Source of the DNA: Labedella endophytica
GTDB lineage: Bacteria; Actinomycetota; Actinomycetes; Actinomycetales; Microbacteriaceae
Assembly: GCF_003990045.1 (NCBI RefSeq)
Contig: NZ_RZGZ01000002.1
Coordinates: 186,001-250,000 of the forward strand
DNA length: 64,000 nt
Direction: 5' to 3'
In this document: in pieces, positions 28,812 to 37,778 of the stretch
How positions within the stretch are numbered: position 1 is the first letter of the stretch
Layout: each line of letters opens with the position of its first letter
Translations under genes and position numbers: made by a program
The notes under the pieces: generated by a model
The model's database searches: none
Seen by the model: the letters and a program-made list of their open reading frames with translations, nothing else
What the model was told of the DNA's origin: nothing

Positions 28812-28847
28812 GCTCGCTCAGGCGAGCGGCGCTCGTTCAGGCGAGCG
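28812..28847. repeat. Two tandem 17-bp hairpin repeats between convergent genes
   Basis: GCTCGCTCAGGCGAGCG (28812-28828) and GCTCGTTCAGGCGAGCG (28831-28847) are nearly identical and each can fold (GCTCG/CGAGC stems). The second copy includes the stop codon of the Rv2175c-like gene. They may serve as paired transcription stops. Confidence 0.7.
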
Positions 28848-29178
28848 ACTGGGCGACGCGACGGACCTCGGCCTTGCGCCCGGCGATGAGCGCGTCGATC
28901 GGCGCGGCGCCCAGGATGTCATCCACGCCGAGCAGCCACGTCATCGCCTCCTCGTCGGCGAAACCGTTGTCGGAGAGCACGATGATCGTGCCGCGCAGCG
29001 AGCTCAGCGGCTCCTGCCCGTCGAGGAAGACAGCGGGCACCTTGAGCACCCCGTCGATCCGGGACGCGAGGAGATGGCGGTCCTCGATAAAGCGGCGGAC
29101 CCGACTCGGGGTCGTGTCCAGGCGTTCGGCGAGGTCCGGGACCGTCAGCCATTCGCGAGCGGAGTACACATCGTTCAC
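28837..29178 (-). CDS. Rv2175c-like DNA-binding protein
   Basis: 113 residues from a GTG at 29178. A winged-helix N-terminal half (EWLTVPDLAERLDTTPSRVRRFIEDRHLLASRIDGVLKVPAVFLDG) is followed by a helical C-terminal half (DEEAMTWLLGVDDILGAAPIDALIAGRKAEVRR). This matches the M. tuberculosis Rv2175c family, a DNA-binding protein phosphorylated by PknL. A Ser/Thr kinase gene is encoded nearby at 30440. The N-terminal phospho-threonine of Rv2175c has no clear counterpart in the short MNDVYSARE start. CAGACT lies 6 nt before the GTG, suggesting a leaderless mRNA. Confidence 0.85.
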   Translation of the reverse strand: MNDVYSAREWLTVPDLAERLDTTPSRVRRFIEDRHLLASRIDGVLKVPAVFLDGQEPLSSLRGTIIVLSDNGFADEEAMTWLLGVDDILGAAPIDALIAGRKAEVRRVAQSLA

Positions 29179-29190
29179 CCCCAGAGTCTG
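29176..29190 (-). promoter_or_regulatory. Possible leaderless promoter of the Rv2175c-like gene
   Basis: CAGACT (minus strand 29190-29185) lies 6 nt before the GTG at 29178, the spacing seen at other leaderless genes of the window, but the first base departs from TANNNT. Confidence 0.35.
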
Positions 29191-29361
29191 ACACGGCGCC
29201 CCGACGTATCCAACCCGCGACCTCGTCTCCTCGGCAGGAATCATGTCCCTCCCGGTGTCTATACCGCGCAAACCACATCCGTCACGGGAGCCACGCTGGT
29301 TGACTCGACAATCCATCTGTGACAACGTGACAACCGATTTGACCTACTTTTGGGGGACACG

Positions 29362-30363
29362 ATGACCGTCATCCGCACCGCAGCCAAGGGCCTTCCCTTC
29401 GCCCTCGTCGCTGCTCTCGCCTCGGCGCTCCACCCGGGCTCCCCGGCCGCTGCGAACGCGCCGACGTCGCCGGCTCCGCTCGAGCCCCTGCCGATGAGGT
29501 CCCTCCCGCCGCAAGCAGCGGCGGCGCCCGTGACGGTCGTCGCGACCGCGGCCGCGCCGAGCTCGTACACCGTCGTCTCGGGCGACACGGTCTCCGGGAT
29601 CGCGGCCCGTTTCGGACTCGGAGTGAAGACGGTCCTCGCCGCCAACGGACTCGGGTGGTCCTCTGTGATCTACCCCGGCCAGAAGCTCGTGCTGTCGAAG
29701 GCGCCGTCGACACCGGCACCCGCTCCCGCTCCGGCTCCGGCTCCGACGCAGGAGTCGGAGGCAGACCGCGCACACACGGTCGTCGGCGGCGACACCCTCA
29801 TCGGCATCGCGACTACGCACGGCGTGAGCCTCGACGCGATCCTCTCGGCCAACGGCCTGAGCCGCGCGAGCATCATCTATCCCGGTCAGACCCTCGTCAT
29901 CCCCGGCGCGAAAAGCTCGACACCGGCACCGGCACCGGAGCCAGCTCCGGCCCCTACGACCTCGACCACCCCGATGAACGCCGAGATGCGCAGCAACGCC
30001 GCGGCGATCGTCTCCGTCGGACGATCGATCGGCGTGGGGGACGAGGCCCTCGTCATCGCTCTCGCCGCCGCGATGCAGGAATCCGGCCTCCGCAACCTCG
30101 ACTACGGCCACGCCGACTCCATCGGTCTCTTCCAGCAGCGCCCGAGCCAGGGCTGGGGCAGTGTCGAGCAGATCTCGGACCCCACCTACTCGGCGACGGC
30201 GTTCTTCGTCGGCGTGCAGGGCAAGACCCTCGGCCTCCTCGACGTCCGAGGGTGGGAATCGATGTCCGTCGCCGAGGCCGCGCAGGCCGTGCAGATCTCG
30301 GCCTACCCGGACGCCTACGCGAAGTGGGAGCAGTCCGCTCGCTCCTGGCTCGCCGAACTCTGA
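29362..30363 (+). CDS. Secreted LysM protein with transglycosylase-like domain
   Basis: 333 residues from the ATG at 29362 (GGGGGA upstream). Signal peptide about 1-32, LysM domains at 68-112 and 137-181 separated by Pro-Ala repeats, another Pro-rich linker, then a C-terminal domain (about 205-333) with AAAMQESGLRNLDYGHADSIGLFQQRPSQGWG. Glu240 in MQESGL is positioned like the catalytic glutamate of lysozyme-like enzymes. It should bind and perhaps cleave peptidoglycan outside the cell. It lies between the Rv2175c-like gene and a PASTA kinase. Close relatives are often annotated as peptidoglycan-binding proteins without proven activity. Confidence 0.87.
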   Translation: MTVIRTAAKGLPFALVAALASALHPGSPAAANAPTSPAPLEPLPMRSLPPQAAAAPVTVVATAAAPSSYTVVSGDTVSGIAARFGLGVKTVLAANGLGWSSVIYPGQKLVLSKAPSTPAPAPAPAPAPTQESEADRAHTVVGGDTLIGIATTHGVSLDAILSANGLSRASIIYPGQTLVIPGAKSSTPAPAPEPAPAPTTSTTPMNAEMRSNAAAIVSVGRSIGVGDEALVIALAAAMQESGLRNLDYGHADSIGLFQQRPSQGWGSVEQISDPTYSATAFFVGVQGKTLGLLDVRGWESMSVAEAAQAVQISAYPDAYAKWEQSARSWLAEL

Positions 30364-30427
30364 CCCGATCCGGGGTCGGATGCGCGGTTTCGCCGTGTTC
30401 ATTCCCGCCCGGGTCGACCTCGCTCCC

Positions 30428-30442
30428 TAGAATTCAGATGTG
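30428..30442 (+). promoter_or_regulatory. Leaderless promoter of the PASTA kinase gene
   Basis: TAGAAT (30428-30433), 6 nt, then GTG at 30440. No ribosome site precedes the GTG, which supports a leaderless transcript. Confidence 0.65.
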
Positions 30443-32365
30443 ACGACTGGCCAGCAGACCGACCCGATGATCGGCCGTCTCATCGACGGTCGGTACCTCG
30501 TGCGTTCTCGCATCGCCCGCGGCGGAATGGCCACCGTCTATCTCGCCACGGACCAGCGGCTCGAGCGCCGCGTCGCGATCAAGGTCATGCACGGCCACCT
30601 CTCCGACGACTCGACGTTCAAGAACCGATTCATCCAGGAGGCGCGCTCGGCGGCCCGACTCGCGAACCCTCACGTCGTGAGCGTCTTCGACCAGGGCCAG
30701 GACAGCGACATGGCCTACCTGGTGATGGAGTACCTGCCGGGCATCACGCTGCGGGAGCTCCTCGCCGAGCGGGGTATCCTCTCCGCACAGCAGGTCGTGG
30801 ACATCATGGACGCCGTGCTCACCGGTCTCGCCGCAGCGCACCGCGCCGGAATCGTCCACCGCGACGTCAAGCCGGAGAACGTACTCCTCGCGGACGACGG
30901 CCGCATCAAGATCAGCGACTTCGGGCTCGCCCGAGCCGCGAGCGCGAACACCGCGACGGGACAGGCGCTCCTCGGAACGATCGCGTACCTCTCCCCCGAG
31001 CTCGTCACGCGCGGAATCGCGGACACCCGGAGCGACATCTACGCCCTCGGCATCATGATGTACGAGATGCTCACCGGCGAGCAGCCGTACAAGGGCGAGC
31101 AGCCGATGCAGATCGCCTACCAGCACGCGAACGACTCCGTTCCCCGCCCGAGCGCGCGGAACCCCGAGGTCCCGGACGAGCTCGACGACCTCGTCCTCTG
31201 GGCCACCGAGCGTGATCCCGAGCAGCGACCCTCCACGGCCGGTGAACTCCTCGAACGGCTCCACGAGATCGAACGGCAACTCGGCCTCAACGTCTCGGTG
31301 AGCAGTCAGTCGACCACGTTCCTCCCCCCTCTGCCTCTGCCCGGCGGCTCCGAACTCACCTCCGTGCTCACCGGGCCGACCACGTCCACGGCGACCGCGG
31401 ACGGTCCGTCCGACGATGCGAGCCGTCTCACGACGCGTACGGCGAGGCGACGTAAGAAGGGCTTCGCGCTCTTCCTCGTCGTCCTTCTGCTCGCCGGGCT
31501 CGCCGGCGGGACCGGCTGGTACTTCGGCTCGGGCCCCGGCTCGCGCGTCCAGGTGCCGAGCGTTTCGGAGATGGATCCTGCCGCCGCATCGGCACGCCTC
31601 ACGGCGTTGGGTTTCAACGTGGCCGAGGCCCAGGAGTACAGCTTCGACATCGACGAGGGGCTCGTGACGCGCACGGATCCCGAACCCGGGACCTTCGTCG
31701 ACAAGGACGGCACCGTCACGCTCTACGTCTCGCAGGGGCGCCAGCCCGTCTCGATCGGGATGTTCCAGGGCGCGACCCTCGCCGAGGTGCAGGAGTTCGC
31801 GGAGGCGAACAGACTCACCGTGAACGAGGCCACGCAGCAGTATTCCGGGGACGTGCCCAAGGACGTGGTGATCAGCGTCACCGACGCCGCCGGGACCGAC
31901 TTCGTGAAGGAGGCCGGCACGGTGCTGCAGGGAGCCGCCCTCGATGCGATCGTCTCCGTGGGAGGCATCCCCGACGTCGTCGGTCAGGGTCAGAGCACGG
32001 CGCGGAACGACCTCGAGTCCGTCGGCCTCACCGTCGCCGAGACGAACCAGCAGGAGTTCAGCGACGACTTCGAGAAGGGTCAGGTCATCCGAGTGATCCT
32101 CCCGGAGGGCTCACTGCATCCCGGAGACACGGCGACCCTCGTCGTCTCCAAGGGGCAGGACCTCGTCGAGGTGCCCGACGTCATCGGTCAGACGATCACC
32201 GACGCGAAGGCGACGCTCGAGGGACTCGGATTCGTGGTCGAGATCCAGACCGCGGTCCCGGAGGATCTCTGGGGTGAGGCGCTGTTCTCCATCGTCTCCC
32301 AGGACCCCGCGGGCGGTACATCCGTCCGGCGCTACGCGACCGTGACGATCGCCGCGAACCTCTAG
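30440..32365 (+). CDS. Membrane Ser/Thr kinase with extracellular PASTA domains
   Basis: 641 residues. The kinase domain (about 18-275) has the glycine loop ARGGMATVY, Lys48, HRDVKPEN (140-147), DFG (160-162) and an activation loop with several Thr. After a 60-residue linker comes one transmembrane helix (341-362), then about four PASTA repeats (369-640, VPSVSEM, VPDVIGQ). HRD marks it as an RD kinase activated by phosphorylation. Its neighbour is an Rv2175c homologue, as for PknL in M. tuberculosis, but M. tuberculosis PknL lacks PASTA domains. It probably senses peptidoglycan fragments or lipid II. Whether it is the PknL or PknB orthologue is open. Confidence 0.93.
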   Translation: MTTGQQTDPMIGRLIDGRYLVRSRIARGGMATVYLATDQRLERRVAIKVMHGHLSDDSTFKNRFIQEARSAARLANPHVVSVFDQGQDSDMAYLVMEYLPGITLRELLAERGILSAQQVVDIMDAVLTGLAAAHRAGIVHRDVKPENVLLADDGRIKISDFGLARAASANTATGQALLGTIAYLSPELVTRGIADTRSDIYALGIMMYEMLTGEQPYKGEQPMQIAYQHANDSVPRPSARNPEVPDELDDLVLWATERDPEQRPSTAGELLERLHEIERQLGLNVSVSSQSTTFLPPLPLPGGSELTSVLTGPTTSTATADGPSDDASRLTTRTARRRKKGFALFLVVLLLAGLAGGTGWYFGSGPGSRVQVPSVSEMDPAAASARLTALGFNVAEAQEYSFDIDEGLVTRTDPEPGTFVDKDGTVTLYVSQGRQPVSIGMFQGATLAEVQEFAEANRLTVNEATQQYSGDVPKDVVISVTDAAGTDFVKEAGTVLQGAALDAIVSVGGIPDVVGQGQSTARNDLESVGLTVAETNQQEFSDDFEKGQVIRVILPEGSLHPGDTATLVVSKGQDLVEVPDVIGQTITDAKATLEGLGFVVEIQTAVPEDLWGEALFSIVSQDPAGGTSVRRYATVTIAANL

Positions 32366-32478
32366 GGCCGGATCGATTCCACCGTGAGGTCGGCCTCACA
32401 AGCCAGATCGACGTCAGTCGCCAGGTCGACGGTGCGGTGAGATCCGAGGACGACACCGAAGCCGATCGGTGAGACGAC

Positions 32479-32513
32479 GACGGAGCCCCGGGAGGATCTC
32501 CCGGGGCGCCGTC
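32479..32513. terminator. Bidirectional stem-loop between kinase and aroG
   Basis: GCCCCGGGAG (32485-32494), a 3-nt loop and CTCCCGGGGC (32498-32507) pair perfectly. GACGG and CCGTC extend the stem across one mismatch. It separates two convergent genes. No U-run. Confidence 0.7.
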
Positions 32514-32530
32514 ATTGCGTCTCTTCTGCG

Positions 32531-33901
32531 TCAGGCCTGAGCGAGCTCCTCCGCCACGAGGAAGGCGAGCTCGAGCGACTGCATGTGGTTGAGCCGCGGA
32601 TCGCACAGGGACTCGTACCGCGTTGCGAGCGATGCCTCGTCGATGTGCTCCGAGCCGCCGAGGCACTCGGTGACGTCGTCCCCCGTGAGCTCGACATGGA
32701 TCCCGCCGGGGTGCGTGCCGGCCGCGCGGTGCGCCTCGAAGAAGCCCTTGACCTCATCGACGACGTCGTCGAAACGACGCGTCTTGTATCCGGTGGGGGT
32801 CGTGAGGCCGTTGCCGTGCATCGGGTCCGTCACCCAGAGCGGGGTCGCGTCCGACGCCTTGATCGCCTCGAGGAGGGGCGGGAGCGCGTCGCGGATCTTG
32901 CCGGCACCCATGCGGGTGATGAAGGTCAGACGACCCGGCTCGCGGTTCGGGTCGAGCTTGTCGATGAGCGCGAGCATGTCGTCTGCCGTCGTGGACGGAC
33001 CGAGCTTCACGCCGATCGGATTGCGGACCCGCGACAGGAAGTCGACGTGCGCACCGTCGAGGTCGCGTGTACGTTCCCCGATCCAGACGAAGTGCGCCGA
33101 GGTGTTGTACGGCGTACCGGTGCGGGAGTCGATGCGCGTCATGGGCCGTTCGTAGTCCATGAGCAGACCCTCGTGGGCCGTGTAGAACTCGACACGCTTG
33201 AGCGAGTCGAAGTCCGCCCCGGCCGCCTCCATGAAGCGGATCGCCTTGTCGATGTCCTTGGCGAGCTGCTCGTACCGCTGGTTCGCGGGATTCCGAGCGA
33301 AGCCCTGGTTCCAGGAGTGCACCTCGCGGAGGTCGGCGAAACCACCCTGCGTGAACGCGCGGATGAGATTCAGGGTCGACGCAGCGGTGTGGTACCCCTG
33401 CACGAGGCGGGAGGGATCGGCGCGGCGGGACTCGGGTGTGAAGTCGTAGCCGTTCACGATGTCGCCACGGTACGCGGGAAGCGTGACTCCCCCACGGGTC
33501 TCGGTGTCGCTCGACCGCGGCTTCGCGAACTGCCCGGCCATCCGGCCCATCTTGACGACGGGCATCGAGGCGCCGTAGGTCAGGACGACGGCCATCTGCA
33601 GGATCGTCTTGACCCGATTGCGGATCTGCTCGGCCGTCGCTCCCGCGAAGGTCTCCGCGCAGTCGCCGCCCTGGAGGAGGAAGGCTTGTCCGCTCGCCGC
33701 GCGAGCGAGGCGCTCGCGCAGGATGTCGACCTCGCCGGCGAAGACGAGCGGCGGGAGGCCGGCGATCTCGGCCGACGCAGCGGCCGCCCCGGTGGATGAG
33801 TCCCACTCGGGCTGCTGCTTGATCGGCAGCTGACGCCAATAATCGAGACCCGCGATCACAGAATCGTCAGGCTTCACGATTTGTTCCGTCGGCTGGGTCA
33901 C
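32531..33901 (-). CDS. aroG: Class II DAHP synthase
   Basis: 456 residues from the GTG at 33901 (AGGAAA upstream). LQGGDCAETF, KMGRMAGQFAKPRS, ESRRADPSR, EPGRLTFITRMG and DPMHGNGLT are class II (plant/actinobacterial) DAHP synthase motifs that build the PEP and metal site. It condenses PEP and erythrose 4-phosphate, the first step of aromatic amino-acid synthesis. The M. tuberculosis enzyme of 462 residues is allosteric and pairs with chorismate mutase, which is not encoded here. Confidence 0.96.
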   Translation of the reverse strand: MTQPTEQIVKPDDSVIAGLDYWRQLPIKQQPEWDSSTGAAAASAEIAGLPPLVFAGEVDILRERLARAASGQAFLLQGGDCAETFAGATAEQIRNRVKTILQMAVVLTYGASMPVVKMGRMAGQFAKPRSSDTETRGGVTLPAYRGDIVNGYDFTPESRRADPSRLVQGYHTAASTLNLIRAFTQGGFADLREVHSWNQGFARNPANQRYEQLAKDIDKAIRFMEAAGADFDSLKRVEFYTAHEGLLMDYERPMTRIDSRTGTPYNTSAHFVWIGERTRDLDGAHVDFLSRVRNPIGVKLGPSTTADDMLALIDKLDPNREPGRLTFITRMGAGKIRDALPPLLEAIKASDATPLWVTDPMHGNGLTTPTGYKTRRFDDVVDEVKGFFEAHRAAGTHPGGIHVELTGDDVTECLGGSEHIDEASLATRYESLCDPRLNHMQSLELAFLVAEELAQA

Positions 33902-34026
33902 GAGAGTTGTTTCCTGATCGTCGAGCGGGCATGAGTATGCCCGGAATCGGGTGGGTGTCAAGGAGTCAGCCTATCCCGAAACACTCCCCGTCCCGGCGTT
34001 CGTGACGCCCGTCGAGGCCCACGGCG

Positions 34027-34713
34027 TCAGCGCGTCGGGGCTGGCTTGTTCTTCATGGTCGTCGCGTAGACGTCGACGTACTCCTGGCCGCTCAACCGGT
34101 TCAATTCGTACATGAGCTCGTCGGTCACAGAGCGGAGCACGAAGCGATCCCCCTCGAGCCCCTCGAAGCGCGAGAAATCGAGAGGAGCCCCGATGACGAT
34201 GCCCGGGCGTCGGAGCTTCGGAAGGCGTCGGCCGATCGGCATGACCTTCTCCGTGTCGATCATCGCGACGGGCACGATCGGCACGCCGGCCTCGAGGACC
34301 ATCCGGGCGACGCCCGTACGGCCGCGGTACATGCGGGCATCCGGGCTCCGGGTCCCCTCCGGATAGATGCCGAGGAGCTCCCCGCGACCGAGCACGCCGA
34401 GCCCGGTGTTGAGCGAGGCCTCCGAGGCCTTGCCGCCCGAACGGTCGATCGGGAGCTGACCCGTCGCGCGCATGAACATGCGCGTCGTCCACCCGCCGAT
34501 GCCCCGCCCCGTGAAGTATTCGCTCTTGGCGAGGAAAGAGATACGCCGATCGAGGTAGAGCGGCAGGAAGACGGAGTCGATGACCGACAGGTGATTGCTC
34601 GCGAGGATCACACCACCGGTGCGTGGGATGTTCTCGACCCCCACCACCCACGGGCGGAAGAGCGCCTTGAGAAGCGGACCTGCGACGATGTTCTTCATGA
34701 ACCAGTAGAACAC
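34027..34713 (-). CDS. 1-acyl-glycerol-3-phosphate acyltransferase family
   Basis: 228 residues from a GTG at 34713 with AAGGAG upstream. NHLSVIDS contains the H(x4)D catalytic motif, followed by FLAKSEYF, YPEGTRSPD (substrate phosphate contacts) and VPVAMIDT. No clear long membrane segment apart from a hydrophobic N-terminus (FYWFMKNIVAGPLLKAL). It probably acylates lysophosphatidic acid in phospholipid synthesis (PlsC-like). It is 14 nt downstream of the ROK kinase gene on the same strand. Confidence 0.88.
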   Translation of the reverse strand: MFYWFMKNIVAGPLLKALFRPWVVGVENIPRTGGVILASNHLSVIDSVFLPLYLDRRISFLAKSEYFTGRGIGGWTTRMFMRATGQLPIDRSGGKASEASLNTGLGVLGRGELLGIYPEGTRSPDARMYRGRTGVARMVLEAGVPIVPVAMIDTEKVMPIGRRLPKLRRPGIVIGAPLDFSRFEGLEGDRFVLRSVTDELMYELNRLSGQEYVDVYATTMKNKPAPTR

Positions 34714-34727
34714 GATGCTCCTTCGTT

Positions 34728-35690
34728 CTACGGGCGCACGCCGTGATGGCGGCGCTCGGCGCTGATGCGGGCGAGATCGGCCGCTCCGACGACGCCGGCG
34801 TCGTTGACGAGCTCGGCGATGGTGAATTCCGGCACGGGGTGGTAACCGCGGGCCGGGACGTGGTCGATGTAGGCCTGCCGGATGGGCTCGAGGAGGAGAT
34901 CGCCGGACTGGGCGACGCCCCCTCCGATCACGAAGAGCTGGGGGTCGAGGATCGCCCCGAGGCTCGCGGTCGCCTGCCCGATCCAGCTCCCCACCTGTCG
35001 GAGAGCCGCGAGAGCCCCGCCGTCTCCGGCCGTGATCAGCTCGGCGAGCACATGGCCGTCGAGGGGGGCGAGCGCGCGGCGGTCGGCGAGGGCCTGTCCC
35101 ACTCCACCGGCGTCGGCGAGCTCGTTGGCGTAGCGCAACAGCGCGCGACCCGACGCATACTGCTCGATGCACCCGCGTTCGCCGCATCCGCACGGCAGGC
35201 CACCGGGCACGACGCGCATGTGGCCGATCTCGGCTCCCACGCCGAAGCCGCCGCGGAAGAGCGCGTCCCCCGTGACGATCGCGCCTCCCACCCCGGTCCC
35301 GATCGTCAGCATGACCATGTCGCTCACGAGCCGTCCCGCTCCGAATCGGAACTCGGCCCAGCCCGCGGCGTTGGCGTCGTTCTCGATCACGACGGGCAGG
35401 TTGAGGCGCGCGGTGAGCTTCGCCTCGAAGGGTTCGTTCCGCCAGCTGAGATTCGGCGCGTAGTAGACGGTCGATTGCGCGGCGTCGATGAAACCGGCCG
35501 CGGCGACACCCACGCCGGCGACGTCGTGTCCGGCGGCGAGCTGCTGGACCATCGCGACGACCGCGTCCTCGATGGCGGTGGACGACGAGGCGGGAGAGGG
35601 CACTCGCGACTCCGAGAGGATGGTGCCGTCGTCATCGACGAGTGCTCCGGCGATCTTGGTCCCACCGATGTCGATTCCGATCGCGAGCAC
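34728..35690 (-). CDS. ROK family glucokinase
   Basis: 320 residues from a GTG at 35690 (AGGAGG 9 nt upstream). DIGGTKIAGAL phosphate loop, the ENDANAAGWAE segment with catalytic Asp, EIGHMRVV, and the zinc motif CGCGERGCIEQYASG are all present. No N-terminal helix-turn-helix, so it is a kinase rather than a ROK repressor. In actinobacteria such enzymes phosphorylate glucose with ATP or polyphosphate. Substrate is inferred from family only. Confidence 0.9.
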   Translation of the reverse strand: MLAIGIDIGGTKIAGALVDDDGTILSESRVPSPASSSTAIEDAVVAMVQQLAAGHDVAGVGVAAAGFIDAAQSTVYYAPNLSWRNEPFEAKLTARLNLPVVIENDANAAGWAEFRFGAGRLVSDMVMLTIGTGVGGAIVTGDALFRGGFGVGAEIGHMRVVPGGLPCGCGERGCIEQYASGRALLRYANELADAGGVGQALADRRALAPLDGHVLAELITAGDGGALAALRQVGSWIGQATASLGAILDPQLFVIGGGVAQSGDLLLEPIRQAYIDHVPARGYHPVPEFTIAELVNDAGVVGAADLARISAERRHHGVRP

Positions 35691-35821
35691 GCGCGTGTAC
35701 CTCCTAGACGTCCGACGTCGGCGTGCCCGACCGGGACGCACGACCTCACCGAGTGTATGCGGAGCGTCGCGACGATGCCATCGACGGGCCGTCCGCTCCG
35801 CCGGACGGCCTCCGTGCAGCC

Positions 35822-35827
35822 TAAGAT
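35822..35827 (+). promoter_or_regulatory. Candidate -10 of the long-chain acyl-CoA synthetase gene
   Basis: TAAGAT fits TANNNT, 36 nt before the GTG at 35864, which has AAGGAG directly upstream. This gene therefore appears to have a normal leader. Confidence 0.4.
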
Positions 35828-35863
35828 GGGGGGACATTCTCTCGCGCCATCAAAGGAGTTGAC

Positions 35864-37690
35864 GTGGAACAGTTCGTCGTACCGGCCGTCGTCCCAGCCG
35901 ATCCCGAAGCAAACGCCACCGACCTGCTGGTCGACCGCGTCGCCGCGACACCGAACGGCGCCCTCTTCGCCCTCCCGCGCGGAGGCGAGTGGGTGGACGT
36001 CACGGCGGCCGAGTTCCATCGTCAGGTCATCGCGCTCGCGAAGGGCCTCGTCGCCGCGGGCATCGAACCCGGCGACAAGATCGGGTTCATGTGCAAGACC
36101 CGCTACGAGTGGACGCTCGTCGACTTCGCGACCTGGTTCGCCGGCGCGATCCTCGTCCCCGTCTACGAGACGAGCGCGCCGAGCCAGGTGCACTGGAACC
36201 TCACGGACTCCGAAGCCATCGCGATGATCGTCGAGACAGCCGACCACTTCTCGCGGTTCGACGAGGTCCACGGCGACCTGCCGCTCATCCGGTCGGTCTG
36301 GCAGGTCGATCTCGGCGACCTCGACAAGCTCGCCGCCTCCGGCACAGGCGTCTCCGACGAGGAGATCGAGCGCCGACGCTCGCTCGCCAAGGGTTCCGAC
36401 GTCGCGACCCTCATCTACACGTCGGGCTCGACCGGCAAGCCCAAGGGCTGCGTGCTCACACACTCCAACTTCGTCGAACTCTGCCGCAACGCCGCCGTCT
36501 CGATGAGCGCGATCGTCCACCCGGCCGCCTCGACGCTCCTCTTCATCACCACGGCGCACATCTTCGCTCGGTTCATCTCGATCCTCGCGGTGACCGGAGG
36601 CGTGAAGACCGGACACCAGCCGGACACGCGCCAACTCCTCCCCTCCCTCGGCTCGTTCAAGCCCACGTTCCTGCTCGCCGTCCCGCGCGTCTTCGAGAAG
36701 GTCTACAACTCGGCGGAGCAGAAGGCCGAGGCCGGCGGCAAGGGGAAGATCTTCCGCGCGGCGGCCGACGTCGCCGTCGCGTACAGCAAGGCGCAGGAGA
36801 CGGGCTCGGTACCGCTCGGTCTGAAGCTGAAGTTCCGGCTCTTCGACAAGCTCGTCTACAGCAAGCTGCGAGCGGCCATGGGCGGCCGCGTCGAGTACGC
36901 GGTGTCCGGATCCGCGCCGCTCGGCCCGCGCCTCGGCCACTTCTTCCACAGCCTCGGCATCGTGATCCTCGAGGGCTACGGCCTCACGGAGACGACCGCC
37001 CCGGCGAGCGTGAACCTCGCGGATCGATCCAAGATCGGCACCGTCGGTCCGGCGCTGCCCGGTGTGGGGATCCGCATCCAGGACGACGGCGAGGTCGAGG
37101 TCTCCGGGATCAACGTCTTCCGGGAGTACTGGAAGAACCCTGCGGCGACGGCGGAGGCCTTCGACGGCGAATGGTTCAAGACCGGCGACATCGGTTCGTT
37201 CGACGCCGACGGCTTCCTCACCATCACAGGACGGAAGAAGGAGATCATCGTCACCGCGGGTGGCAAGAACGTCGCTCCCGCAGCGCTCGAGGACCCGATC
37301 CGGTCGAACCCCGTCGTCGGCCAGGTCGTCGTCGTCGGCGACCAGAAACCGTTCATCGCCGCGCTCATCACGCTCGACCCCGAGATGCTCCCGGCCTGGC
37401 TCGACAACAACGGCCAGGACAAGTCGATGACACTCGAGCAGGCCGCGAAGAACCCGGCGGTGCTCGCGGAGATCCAGCGAGCGATCGACACGGCCAACAC
37501 CAAGGTGTCGCGCGCCGAGTCCATCCGCAAGTTCGTGATCCTCCCGACGGAGTTCACCGAGGGTTCCGGTCACCTCACGCCGAAGATGAGCATCAAGCGC
37601 AACGTCATCATGACGGACTTCGCCGATGACATCGAGGGCATCTACACCATGACTCCCCCGCCGACGCAGGGCTTCTCGACCGTCGGCTGA
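35864..37690 (+). CDS. Long-chain acyl-CoA synthetase (AMP-forming)
   Basis: 608 residues from a GTG with AAGGAG upstream. P-loop TLIYTSGSTGKPKGC, the LEGYGLTETTAPAS motif, WFKTGDIG and GRKKEIIVTAGGKNVAP (hinge and catalytic lysine region) assign it to the AMP-ligase superfamily, FadD15-like group. It activates fatty acids to acyl-CoA for lipid synthesis or oxidation. A second, different ligase is encoded at 58750-60438. Confidence 0.93.
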   Translation: MEQFVVPAVVPADPEANATDLLVDRVAATPNGALFALPRGGEWVDVTAAEFHRQVIALAKGLVAAGIEPGDKIGFMCKTRYEWTLVDFATWFAGAILVPVYETSAPSQVHWNLTDSEAIAMIVETADHFSRFDEVHGDLPLIRSVWQVDLGDLDKLAASGTGVSDEEIERRRSLAKGSDVATLIYTSGSTGKPKGCVLTHSNFVELCRNAAVSMSAIVHPAASTLLFITTAHIFARFISILAVTGGVKTGHQPDTRQLLPSLGSFKPTFLLAVPRVFEKVYNSAEQKAEAGGKGKIFRAAADVAVAYSKAQETGSVPLGLKLKFRLFDKLVYSKLRAAMGGRVEYAVSGSAPLGPRLGHFFHSLGIVILEGYGLTETTAPASVNLADRSKIGTVGPALPGVGIRIQDDGEVEVSGINVFREYWKNPAATAEAFDGEWFKTGDIGSFDADGFLTITGRKKEIIVTAGGKNVAPAALEDPIRSNPVVGQVVVVGDQKPFIAALITLDPEMLPAWLDNNGQDKSMTLEQAAKNPAVLAEIQRAIDTANTKVSRAESIRKFVILPTEFTEGSGHLTPKMSIKRNVIMTDFADDIEGIYTMTPPPTQGFSTVG

Positions 37691-37716
37691 TCCCCTCAGC
37701 CCCCTCAGCCCCCTGG

Positions 37717-37760
37717 AAATCCCCTCTGTGCCCGGGTCTTCGGGCACAGAGGGGATTTTT
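37717..37760. terminator. Strong bidirectional terminator
   Basis: ATCCCCTCTGTGCCCG (37719-37734) pairs perfectly with CGGGCACAGAGGGGAT (37741-37756) around a 6-nt loop, followed by TTTTT on the plus strand and preceded by AAA for the minus strand. It serves the acyl-CoA synthetase and the convergent deformylase gene. Confidence 0.93.
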
Positions 37761-37778
37761 CAGGGTGGACAGAGTAGG

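Noticed and set aside
35387-37747. A 786-codon minus-strand frame across the acyl-CoA synthetase and the ROK kinase
   Set aside because: It is an antisense shadow of the acyl-CoA synthetase, with no recognisable domain.
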